From: Xiphias gladius
Taxonomy: Eukaryota; Chordata; Actinopteri; Istiophoriformes; Xiphiidae
Direction: 5' to 3'
Length of the DNA stretch: 64,000 nucleotides
Assembly (NCBI RefSeq): GCF_016859285.1
Contig: NC_053409.1
Span: forward strand, 27,381,539-27,445,538
Shown: one piece after another, positions 14,401 to 38,018 of the stretch
How the letters are laid out: every line of letters begins with the position of its first letter
Position numbering within the stretch: position 1 is the first letter of the stretch
Translations under genes and position numbers: made by a program
The notes under the pieces: generated by a model
What the model saw: the letters and a program-made list of their open reading frames with translations, nothing else
Database searches by the model: none
Told to the model about the DNA's origin: nothing

Positions 14401-17059
14401 TGTTGGTATAGTGTGTGGTGGTAGCACCACATTTTGTGCTTCCCGGGCAGATGGCTTCGATCGAATGAAAGAGTGCTCAATGCATCCGGCGAAAGCCTGG
14501 GATTCCAGCCTTCTGGCAGCTTGTTTCAATGTATCTGTTTGCCTTGACGAAATTGTTCATTCTCCTTGCCAGAGATGGAGAAGAAAATCTCCCCCTCCAC
14601 ATTCAACAAAGCAATGCTTCTGAACTGGCTGATGGTATGGGAGTTCTCCTCTTTGGGAATGAACGCACCGATTGTTTACTGCCACTCTGATAGTATTTGC
14701 CGCTTCCTCCAAGCTTCTTTTATGAGTCTTCATATCCCATTCACTGTCTGGGGGCAGTTCTTGTACAGCTTGTAGGGGACCCATTAGGCCCGGGGACTGA
14801 CGGTTACCTTGCTTTCTTGATGACTTCCTCCATCTCTCGCAGTTTAAGTGGCGAGTAATCAAACGGCAAGGTCGGTGGAGCTGGGTAGGCACATGCCCTG
14901 GGGAGCCAAGGGGTGTAGCTCGTCTGTTGTCACTGTACTGGCTCTTGATGTACTGCTCCAGCTCCTTCTTGATGGTATCTAGCTTCCCACTCCTCTTCTC
15001 ATCCAGCAACTGTTGGGCATGCTTGAAGGGATCTCTGAAGAGACTGGTTCTTTCCCTCTCTGTTTTCTTCTTCCTCCTTCTGATCCTCTCCACTCTGTGC
15101 CACTTGGCAAGCCTTTGCTTCAGCTCATCCAACAGCTCCTTTAGGCCCGCTTTCTCATCGGGTGCAGCTTTCCTCCAGCCTCCGCCTGGTACTGACTAGA
15201 TGCTCGATTTTCCTCCTATCTCCTTTCTTTCCTTGGGGCTGTGGGCTCCTTCCTACTGATCTCACCGAACTTCTCTTTGCTCTCCTCAAAGATGTTCTTG
15301 CCAAAGATATTGAGCTTGTTCTCGATTCTTCCTCGCAATGACCGTTCCAAAAGATGGCTCAATTCAGAGTCAAGTTTCTGCCACTCTGCCTGATTCTGTG
15401 CTTTTGGCCACTTGATCTTGTTGCGCCTTCTTGGTTTCTTTGTGGAGTGTATTCATGGCGGGCTGGTGTCCTCGCCTTCACTGTGTGCAATCTCCATCAC
15501 GTGGCGTCCTTCTACCACTTCAGACGTCCCATTGCCATTCGGCCCTGCTGCACTGTGGTTGCAAACCTGGCTTTGGGTCCCTATCGTCTGACCTGCTTGC
15601 GCAGAGCAAGGTCGCTGGTCTGTCTGCCTTCTACACTTTATCTTCCCCTGATGGATGTGTTGTCCCCTGTGTGACGTCACCTTCTCCCAACTCCAAGTAC
15701 ACCTTTCAAGGATTTTCTCATTGTAGTTATCTGTTCCTGACGTTACCTCTTGTTCCTTCCTAGTAGGCCCACCTTCCACCTCGCCTCTCAGAGGGCCTTT
15801 GGGTTGTTTTCTCTTATGCTGCTTCGTAGTCAAGAAGGGTGCTTCCTGGGGCTTCCAGGTTACTCGTGGGTAGGGTTACTAGCCGCCCGTTCCTGTTGCA
15901 GGTTTTTGTCTCTGCCATTCAATAAACTAGTTAATTTTATATATATTTATATAAAATTGGTCACATTTCCCCCAAAAGTTCAGCCTGACATGATTGTTGT
16001 CTTTGAAAACTTGAGGATCTTGAGCAGAATCTCCGATAAATGTGGCTGCACAACATGAGTTTGTATAGATGGAGCCACTGGTGGAGCTGCAGAGCTTAAG
16101 AGCTGAAGTCACTATGTCTTTATTGAAGCAGCAGCATGTTGTCATTAATATGAATGTTGTATTTTACTGTTGTTGACCTGCATCCTGTTGGGTTCAGGTG
16201 TTTGGAGTTTCCATTTTCTAAACTTCTACATTCTAAACCTTCTTCAGCTCTGAACAGATTCTGAAACACTGAACGGTTTCAAGCAGGAACTTTGTCTTCT
16301 AACGTCATATGTTTTATTCTTTATTCAGGTTGAAGTCCTGCAGTTTGTCAGAGATCAGCTGTGCTTCTCTGGTCTCAGCTCTGAAGTCCAACCCCTCCCA
16401 TCTGAGATACCTGGACCTGAGTGAAAACAACCTGCAGGAGTCAGACCTGAAGGATCTGTCCGATCTTGTGAAGAATCCAGACTGTAGACTGCAGACTCTG
16501 AGGTCAGTAGAGCGTTAGTCAGTCCATGCTGCTTTCAGCAGTATTGTACCAAACACAGTTAGTATCAAAGCAAAGATCCAGTGTTTCCTGTAAACCTTCA
16601 ACCTTTGCAGTTGAACATTAATGCAGTAATATTCCTCTGTAAAGATGTACGAGGAGATAATGGTTGACTGCTGACATGAATCGTGCGCTTGTTCTCACTG
16701 TTCGCCTTTATCAGCCCACATGAAGCCAACAAACTGAAAGTTACATCAATGTTACATCCACACCCACAGCCAGTCTTCATTGCTGAACACCAGCAGACTA
16801 GTAGCAGAGGAAACAGACTTGATACTAAAAGTCTCAGCACGTTCGTGAGCTTCCAGCTCAGTGTGTTCACTGCAGTATGTTAACATGAGAGCTGACAGGA
16901 AGCTGGCTACGCTGCACAGCTGCTCCACATCTGGTCTGAACAGGACTCATGTCCCTGCTGCTCTTTATACTGACTGACAGCTGATGAAGTGAGTCTCTGT
17001 AAACACTGATTTATCACCTCTGTTGTCTGTCTCCCTCTGTCCACAGATGGAAGTGGTGA
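2271..17059 (+). CDS. fish NLR immune receptor (NACHT-LRR), 3' part: 12 LRR exons plus a short terminal exon
   Basis: Twelve open exons (2271-2444, 5100-5276, 6059-6232, 6534-6710, 7030-7203, 8951-9124, 9462-9638, 9975-10151, 10483-10656, 11452-11628, 12540-12713, 16329-16502) each encode 58 or 59 residues, i.e. two ribonuclease-inhibitor-type LRRs. The pattern is L-S-x-C-x-L-S, then [13 protein letters not shown], then [16 protein letters not shown], then [10 protein letters not shown]. All introns are phase 2 (codon AG|R), so the exons join in frame and give 2,103 nt or about 701 residues with no stop. The last exon at 17047 adds R-W-K-W and a TGA at 17057-17059. By family knowledge, teleost NLR-C (NLRC3/NLRP12-like) proteins are cytosolic pattern receptors built as FISNA-NACHT-LRR with or without B30.2. 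The NACHT part is not in this window and would lie upstream of position 1. A second gene or pseudogene is possible if the 5' exons are missing. No single human orthologue is expected. Confidence 0.8.
3046..3835 (+). mobile_element. LINE 3' fragment (CR1/L2/Rex1-type)
   Basis: Plus-strand translation in shifting frames gives RT C-terminal motifs: a '[15 protein letters not shown]' segment, a TKELAVDL segment, then 3469-3768 open with the tail pattern [38 protein letters not shown] and [11 protein letters not shown]. The end (3790-3830) has the fish LINE tail 'tttccctgccgggggatca'. Truncated at 5' and frameshifted, hence inactive. It lies in NLR intron 1. Confidence 0.7.
3836..5099. other. NLR intron 1, remainder; nothing recognised
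   Basis: AT-rich, with no ORF of interest. The poly-T tract at 2168-2190 lies just upstream of exon 1, not here. No repeat family recognised. Confidence 0.4.
5100..5276 (+). CDS. NLR LRR exon 2 (177 bp class)
   Basis: 177 bp between TTTATTCAG and GTCAGA. The extra codon gives 'ENDDLQD' at the variable position after LDLS. First member of the amplified exon family; the following intron carries both long conserved intron blocks (5428-5560 and 5640-5900). Confidence 0.8.
6059..6232 (+). CDS. NLR LRR exon 3
   Basis: 174 bp. It has the unusual [10 protein letters not shown] core instead of [10 protein letters not shown], shared only with exon 11 (12540-12713), which ties these two copies together. 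Donor GTCAGT. Confidence 0.8.
6534..6710 (+). CDS. NLR LRR exon 4 (177 bp class)
   Basis: 177 bp with [11 protein letters not shown] and the rare 'LSWISCDS' start. Nearly identical in its first two thirds to exon 10 (11452-11628), but its centre is KDLCGFLQ where exon 10 has KLLCGFLE. Acceptor is CTTTTTTCAG. Confidence 0.8.
7030..7203 (+). CDS. NLR LRR exon 5 (KDLSDLV class)
   Basis: 174 bp. The second repeat has the alternative [11 protein letters not shown] form also seen in exons 9 and 12. The last codons read TLG (GG|GTCAGA) instead of TLR, so the split codon encodes Gly instead of Arg; still open. An L2-like LINE is inserted 30 bp downstream. Confidence 0.75.
7232..8765 (-). mobile_element. 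5'-truncated L2-like LINE
   Basis: Minus-strand 8808-8164 encodes an RT core: [10 protein letters not shown] (motif A), HGVPQGSVL (motif B), [13 protein letters not shown] (motif C, catalytic YADD) and LLNSDKTEV. 8276-7680 continues in another frame with the family tail [21 protein letters not shown], then [12 protein letters not shown] and [10 protein letters not shown]. The 3' end at 7245-7280 has the 'ttcatttttatttata' tail seen in teleost L2 copies. One frameshift separates the two parts. It is 5'-truncated within RT with no endonuclease. It sits in the intron between LRR exons 5 and 6, interrupting the conserved intron at a 'tggtttggtcc' site. Confidence 0.8.
8951..9124 (+). CDS. NLR LRR exon 6
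   Basis: 174 bp, acceptor TTTATTCAG, donor GTCAGA. Core reads [16 protein letters not shown], with Ser-Asp-Val replacing Ser-Gly-Val. It follows directly after the LINE-disrupted intron and is itself undamaged. Confidence 0.8.
9462..9638 (+). CDS. NLR LRR exon 7 (177 bp class)
   Basis: 177 bp with [11 protein letters not shown], so both the extra codon and a Tyr at the variable site. Acceptor CCTTATTCAG, donor GTCAGT. Confidence 0.8.
9975..10151 (+). CDS. NLR LRR exon 8 (177 bp class)
   Basis: 177 bp with [11 protein letters not shown]; the first repeat ends SQLRD instead of SHLRD. The unit spacing to exon 7 (about 513 bp) matches the basic intron-plus-exon repeat without the long intron blocks. 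Confidence 0.8.
10483..10656 (+). CDS. NLR LRR exon 9 (KDLSDLV class)
   Basis: 174 bp, [15 protein letters not shown] then [13 protein letters not shown]. Its downstream intron repeats the long blocks seen after exon 2, at nearly the same spacing to the next exon (969 against 959 bp). Confidence 0.8.
11452..11628 (+). CDS. NLR LRR exon 10 (177 bp class)
   Basis: 177 bp with [17 protein letters not shown]; close sister of exon 4. Donor GTCAGT. Confidence 0.8.
12540..12713 (+). CDS. NLR LRR exon 11
   Basis: 174 bp, [10 protein letters not shown] core, close sister of exon 3. The following intron contains the 3 kb minus-strand LINE at about 12965-15920. Confidence 0.8.
12965..15920 (-). mobile_element. 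LINE of the restriction-like-endonuclease type, internally deleted
   Basis: On the minus strand, from 15132 down: an N-terminal linker ([30 protein letters not shown], a YSD..R segment); then at 14480-14184 the RT thumb region ([38 protein letters not shown]); 14083-13739 ([34 protein letters not shown], a zinc-knuckle CPLCN..LQHIL); 13445-13176 a C-terminal endonuclease-like region ([36 protein letters not shown]). The stretch that should encode the RT palm with its catalytic Asp-Asp is missing between about 14557 and 14480. Frames are broken. Clade (R2/R4/Dong/Utopia-like) not resolved. Inserted in an NLR intron. Confidence 0.7.
15927..16145. repeat. fourth copy of a conserved NLR intron block
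   Basis: This block, also at 5640-5890, 11045-11268 and 12175-12356, contains 'ttcccccaaaagttcagcc' and 'gtttgtatagatggagcc'. Read on the minus strand it stays open for about 60-70 codons in all four copies ([10 protein letters not shown].., ending LNFWGKC). The copies are near-identical, so openness alone is weak evidence for coding. Confidence 0.6.
16329..16502 (+). CDS. NLR LRR exon 12 (last LRR exon)
   Basis: 174 bp, LKSCSLSE start, [20 protein letters not shown] centre, ending LQTLR. The intron after it (16503-17046) is not a copy of the other introns, which marks the 3' edge of the amplified array. Confidence 0.8.
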
Positions 17060-17420
17060 TCTTTATGAAGGTTAGAGTGAAGAGGACGGTGTGTATGTGT
17101 TGAAGGAGGGTGAACTGTGTCCTGATGATCCAGAGAGGTTGAAGCAGCAGCAGCAGCAGCAGCAGCTTGTGTAGAGAGGCTCTGACTGGGCCATGTACTG
17201 GGAGGTGGAGAGGAGAGCTCCGTCCAGCAGTGACTGACGGAGGAATCAGAAGAAGTGGAGATGACTCTCAGTGCTGCAGTCTGAACTGCTCTGAGAACAG
17301 CTCCACTGTCAGACACAAAGTCAAGTCCACCATCATCCCTGTGTGTTCCTCTGGATCTGATGGAGCATCATCAGTGTATCTGGACTTCACGCTCATCAAC
17401 TTCTGCTTACTTCAGCTGTT
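17047..17420 (+). pseudogene. relic of a B30.2/SPRY exon after the NLR stop codon
   Basis: The acceptor CCACAG at 17041-17046 fixes the frame, and the NLR protein ends R-W-K-W-TGA. Behind it lies a decayed SPRY domain split across two other frames. At 17193 'MYWEVE' (the usual YWEVE start of SPRY) is read in one frame. At 17218-17400 the next frame has RGELRPAVTDGGIRRSGDDS, then CSSGSD and SVYLDF, matching WRG..IAVTYGGI.R.GD and S.SDRVAVYLD of fish B30.2 tails. A (CAG)8-like run at 17142-17165 lies between. By family knowledge many fish NLR-C proteins end in B30.2; here it has been cut off and eroded. Confidence 0.65.
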
Positions 17421-18990
17421 ACAAAAATCAAGTGAGTTCAAATTCCGGAGTCTGTTCAGTACAAAATTCCCTGTCTCTGTTCCTAAACGGTTTCCTCGCT
17501 GAGCTTCACCAAGAGAAACACTTTTAGAATTTCATCCTAAAATGACTAACTTTTAGATTAACACATCTTCCAGACTGTTGAAGCCTCGTGTTATCTTCAG
17601 CTGAACTTTAGAACATATTATTGTCCAGGAACATGTTACTCTCCCATTAAAACTGTGTTAAGGAGGAAAAATCACCAGGAACTCTTTCAGTGTCTATATG
17701 GGCCTATGAGAGCTGTTTTAAGACAAGCTTGAAAAATGTTCATCCATACACTATAATGGTATGTCAGCAAGTAACACTGATTTAATTAACCATGAATTAA
17801 CTGTACTGTTAATCATACTATATGGGGAATAATGTTGTGTTTGGATATTTACTGCCTTATCTTTGACTGGTGTTTAGTTCTGGTGTTTTTAAAGCAGAAT
17901 AATTCATTGTAAATTCAAACACAGGTTTATTTTTCACACGAAAACACAGTGACGGTGGCAGTCGTGTTTTAGGTCCTCCTTTCTGGCTGGATGGAGCCCT
18001 TACCACTTCCACCAGTAAGAAGTTCAGAGCTGCCTGTATGGAGCCTGAGAGGTAAAACCCAGGGCTGATAAAGTCCACCGAGCTGCCAACGTATAGTATA
18101 AAGACAAACCTAGGTGAGTGTTTCAACCTGTGTAACAGCTCGACTCTGATCTCATCAGCTGGACAGCCAGAGGACACTGCTGAGAGATTTTAGTGAGGAA
18201 GTCACAGTGAAACGGTCATTTGAATGATCTGCAGGTCTGAACTTCTGTCATGAACACTGTGGTTCTTGGTCATGTGGCGCTGGATGTGAAACCATCTGAA
18301 AAACAAAGCCCGGATTTCATATCTGAGCCCGACAGATTTTGATCAAACTCACAAACAAACACTTTGCTTTAAACTTGAGCTGTTTCCCGGTTGTAGTTCA
18401 GATATTTCCCCCAGTTGCTTGAAGGCAGCACAGCGTTCATGCATCCTGGGCCGGATGCCCCTGTGAACACGACACAGCGGGTGTCTGTCAGTAGGAACCA
18501 AAGAGCAGACGTGACGAGTCCCTCTGCTGCGTGGTGACGCCCGGTGGTGACGGAGAGAACTGCAGCCTGGTTTCACACCTGAGCCACTTTAATGAAGACT
18601 TGTTCTCACGGCAGCCTCACACAGAAAACCATTTTAGAACCAGGTCCTACCTTTTTCTGCCCGGAGGGATCACTCTCCTGCCAGAGGACGAACACAGTCT
18701 TTAGCCTCACTGTCCCTTACGTGTCAGTGCAGAATGTGAGGCAGCTCTTGGTTTTCACACCAGCCTTCACTGACTCATGCATGCACCTGCAAACCTGTGC
18801 AGTTATCCGATTTAAACTCTTCTGTAACCACGGTGACTCGGCTTTCGTCTCCCGAAATCTGAAACTTGTGGTCCGCAGGCGCACTGACTACTTGTTGCTG
18901 ATTGGCGGGTCGGTTGGTGGTACCCCCGAGCCAATCACTTCCTCTTCTGCCTCCTTCTAAAACACATCAGCAATCAGGAAGCTGATATAT
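17421..18990. other. intergenic region, nothing recognised
   Basis: The 3' flank of the NLR gene. ORFs here (17857-18177 minus, 18592-18960 plus) have no recognisable domain or splice context. No clear repeat signature. Confidence 0.4.
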
Positions 18991-20990
18991 ACACTTAGAG
19001 GCCAATTTATCAGGCACATCTGTGCAGCTGTTTGTTGATGCTCAAGCTCTTTAAAGTTTGCGGGAGTCCTTTTTTCAATGGCAGATTCCAGCTCTCTCCA
19101 AAGGTTTTCAGTGGGATTTAGATCAGGACTCTTTGCCTGCCAGTTTAACACTGTCCCATCTTTTCCTCGTCAACCATTCTTTTGTGCTGCTGGACGTGTC
19201 CTTTGGGTCATTGTCCTGCTGGAAGACCCGAGACCTTCGCCTCAAACCTAGTTTTCTGACACCGGGTAACACATTTCTCTCTGAAGTGCCTGGGTAATCT
19301 TCTGAGTTCATCCTTCCTTTGACACGTTCAATGCCTCCAGTACCAGAGGCAGCAAAGCTGCTCCACATCCTGATAGAAGCTCCTCCATGTTTTACTGTAG
19401 GTAGGTTGCTCTTTTCCTCACGGGCTTCAGTTCGTCGCCTATAGACAAACTGATGAGCTTCATTCCCAGAGAGCTCTACTCTGGTTTCATCTGTCCACGG
19501 AACATTATCCCAGAAAGACTGAGGCTTATCTATGGAAGTTATAGCAAACATTATTTTTGCCTTTTTGTGCCTTTCTTTCAGTAGGGGTTTCCTCCTTGGC
19601 CTTGGCCCATGGAGTCCTACTTGGTTTAGTGTCTGGTGACCGCTCCGGATTGATCCGGGTCAGCCTGAAGCTCTTTAGATGTCTCGCGTGGAGTTTTTTC
19701 CAGAATGTGCATCAACCTTCACCGACGTGTCTCATTGAGTTTCTTCTTAGCACCACGTCCTGGAAGCGTCTTAACAGTTTCATGACTGAGAAGCTTCTTG
19801 AAAACGTTACGAGCTGTTGAAACAGGGATCTCCAGATCTTTGGCTGTCGCCTTGTAGCCTTTGGAAACTGTTCTGTTTTTTGATAATAGCATTTCTGATG
19901 CTCTCACACAGTTCTCTTGGAAACAATCAGCTCCTTTTTATGCAGTAAAAGCGTAATTCATTGGTTAATTCAGGTCATGTGAACAGTAAAAATTGAGCAC
20001 AGGTGAGTCTTTGTTTTTTATTTTGTTTGCAGAATAAATTCATCAGATTTAATTCATGTACATCATATAAATCAATTCATATACATCATTTGTATATTCT
20101 GTATATTTTATTTCACTATATAAAAGCATGTTTTTGTTGTTCAATAACATTTTATTAAAATATTCTGATTCTACAATAATGGTTCATTTGCATTTATTTC
20201 TGAAGATACTCTATATTCTGTATGTAAAATTCAGGGGTGCCAATCATTTCAACCAGGACAGTATCTCATCAGCCAATCATGCGGCAGCAACTCGTTGCAT
20301 AAAAGATACAGGGAACAGCTTCAGTTGCTGTTCACAGTATTAATCAACATGGGGAACCGATGTGATCTAAGTGACTCCGACTGTGGAGCGGCCGTGGGTG
20401 GTTTGACGATCTGGGAAAAGGCCGATCTCCTGGATTTTCACCGCAACGGTCTGGAAGACCAGAAACCGTCCAGTGAGCAGCAGTTCTTCTCAATCAGAGA
20501 GGTCAGAGGAGAACGGAGAGACTGGTTCACGCTGACAGGAGGGAGACAGCGGCTCAGATAAGCAGGCGCTACAGCAGAGCTCTGCAGAACAGCATCTCTG
20601 AACACACATGTTGAACTGCCAAGTGGACGGACTCCAGCAGCTGGTTCCACCCCCGTCAGCAAGAACCGGAGACTGAGGCTGCAGTGGGCGCAGGCTCACC
20701 AACACTAGACGGTGGAAGATGGAAGACCGTCTCCCGACAGAAGAAGTCTGGATTCCTGCTGCCTCGCGCAGATGGTTCCGATCTAAAGCGCGTGGATCCG
20801 CGGGTCCATCCTGCCTCGTGGCAAAGGTGCAGGCTGCTGCTGATGGTGTGTGGAGGCTAAACTCCACCTGTCTCTCTCTCATGGGAGTGAGCTCTGTACA
20901 CAACTTCACACTGAGTAACCTGATGTCTGACACATTTAGAAGACTGCCACGTTTTCCCAGCCGGTACTAGTTTAATAGTCACTCGGTCCT
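18991..20990 (+). mobile_element. mariner/Tc1-family element B, interrupted and internally deleted
   Basis: The left end (18991-19035, 'cacttagaggccaattta tcaggcacatctg') resembles the terminal repeat and 5' leader of a common fish Tc1/mariner family. The leader resumes at about 20258 ('atctcatcagccaatcatg'). The transposase start is at 20349: MGNRCDLSDSDCG, EKADLLDFHRNG, SSEQQFF, matching the helix-turn-helix part. Later parts run in other frames to 20970, where the 'ggtactag' end of the ORF is visible. Most of the catalytic region is lost. Confidence 0.6.
19040..20258 (-). mobile_element. Tc1-like DNA transposon A, degraded, lying inside element B
   Basis: Minus-strand segments give a Tc1 transposase. 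19907-19719 is an HTH (SKGYKATAKDLEIPVSTARN, then LPGRGAKKKL). 19551-19123 is the catalytic part (NVPWTDETRVELSG, a catalytic Asp in WTDE; FQQDNDPKDTS, the second Asp). 19151-19040 has SPDLNPTENLW with the expected third acidic residue, then PANFKELE. Several frameshifts. A terminal repeat 'aggggtgccaatcattt' is at about 20232-20248; the opposite end is truncated within the C-terminus. Confidence 0.75.
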
Positions 20991-21347
20991 GTTCCCATGT
21001 GAGCCGGGTGGAGCAGCGGGCGTTGGATGTTGCACGGGATCATGAGCCGGTGGCCTTCATGAGGCACTGGTCATGTCCTGTGCGAGAGAATCCAGAACTC
21101 GGTACTGGACTCATTCTCCTACACACCTGTCCACAAGGTGTAACATGAGCTAGTAATCAGAATAATGAATGACGTGGTCTCATTCTGAGAGTTTAATGAA
21201 CATTAATATGATCCAGACGTTTAAATCCAACAGACTTTGATTTTACGGTTGCTTCACGTCATTCAGCCGATTATTCATGATTTCACCACATTAAATTTTC
21301 TACCTGACACCCAAACCATCACGTGACATCGTGCAGCTGCTGCGATG

Positions 21348-37010
<15,663 letters not shown>

Positions 37011-37099
37011 TGTGTTTCAGTTATAATGTGATAACTTATTTTCTGTCCTGCGGGACTTTTCCAAACCTCATGCCGTCGTGCTGCTTTGTTTACATCCTG

Positions 37100-37111
37100 T
37101 GCGCATGCGCA
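37100..37111. promoter_or_regulatory. NRF1 site in the JMJD7 promoter
   Basis: Perfect palindrome TGCGCATGCGCA, the NRF1 consensus (YGCGCAYGCGCR), 90 bp upstream of the JMJD7 start codon. No TATA box is obvious, as expected for a housekeeping promoter of this type. Activity is inferred from the motif only. Confidence 0.65.
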
Positions 37112-37139
37112 GAGCTCCGCTCCTGTAGCGTTTGTGGAA

Positions 37140-37192
37140 CATGTCTCCACCTGCAGGAGGGAGGTTGAACTGCAGCTGCAGGTGGAGACATG
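37140..37192. repeat. perfect 16 bp inverted repeat
   Basis: Arms CATGTCTCCACCTGCA (37140-37155) and its exact reverse complement (37177-37192), with a 21 bp spacer, 130 bp upstream of JMJD7. Confidence 0.85.
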
Positions 37193-37404
37193 GTAACACG
37201 TTTTATTACTTGAACGTTTTGACAGTCAGTATTTCTACTGATACGATCACTGATGTTATCACAGCTACTGCGAACCGATACGCAGAAGAGATGCCCCGGT
37301 GTCTGGTGCATTCAGAGGAAATATCTGGAACATGGGGGCTCAGGGAGGTAACTTTGGCTGAGCTGCTGATCCTCTTCTCCACTAACCTACTGATTGTTTG
37401 GTTC

Positions 37405-37660
37405 AGTAAGAACAGTGAGAATCACAATTTCCCAGAGACTAAAGTGGCTCCTTCACGGTATTTTGTCCAAACAACAGTCCAAGTTTCAAAAATGATTCAG
37501 AGACATTCAAATGATTCAAATGATTTCAATGATTGAAAGGAAAAGCAGCAAATCGGCACATTTGAGAAGCTGAAACCGAAGCTGTATTTTTTGCATGAAA
37601 AATGATAAAAATGACATCAAAGCAGTTTCTGTCCAACCAATTTTCAGCTCAACTTATATT
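37405..37660 (+). repeat. cgattaatcg-type MITE copy
   Basis: Contains 'cacaatttcccagagactaa', 'tttgtccaaacaacagtcc', 'acatttgagaagctgaaacc' and 'tttctgtccaaccaatttt'. Between JMJD7 and TBPL2. Confidence 0.6.
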
Positions 37661-37689
37661 TACTGTCCAGTAGTTTATAAAGAAGCATC

Positions 37690-37880
37690 ATATTTTATAA
37701 GCCTTTCAAAATCTAGATTTATACAGTAACTGAAGCCGTCAGATAAATGTCGTGCAGTGAAAGTACAATGTTTGCCTCTGAAATGTGGTGGAGTAGAAGT
37801 AGAGTAGTAGCATGGAGATAAAATACTCGAGTAAAGTACAGGTAGCTCGAGCACTTCAGTAGATGTACTGAGTTAGTTTC
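37690..37880 (-). repeat. 'aagtacatttac'-type repeat, copy 4
   Basis: Has 'gaaatgtggtggagtagaag', 'aaaatactcgagtaaagtac' and ends about 140 bp before the TBPL2 start codon, so it may occupy part of the TBPL2 promoter. Confidence 0.55.
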
Positions 37881-38018
37881 CAGCCCTGCCTCAGGTGAAG
37901 TCTGCGTGAGTGTTTGATGTGTTCAGGATCACATCAGTGTGGATTGGATGCAGCTGTGCAGCTCTGCCTGGAACCAGGTCCTGGAAAGTCCGGGATCAGG
38001 TCAGCTGGTTCTTCACTC

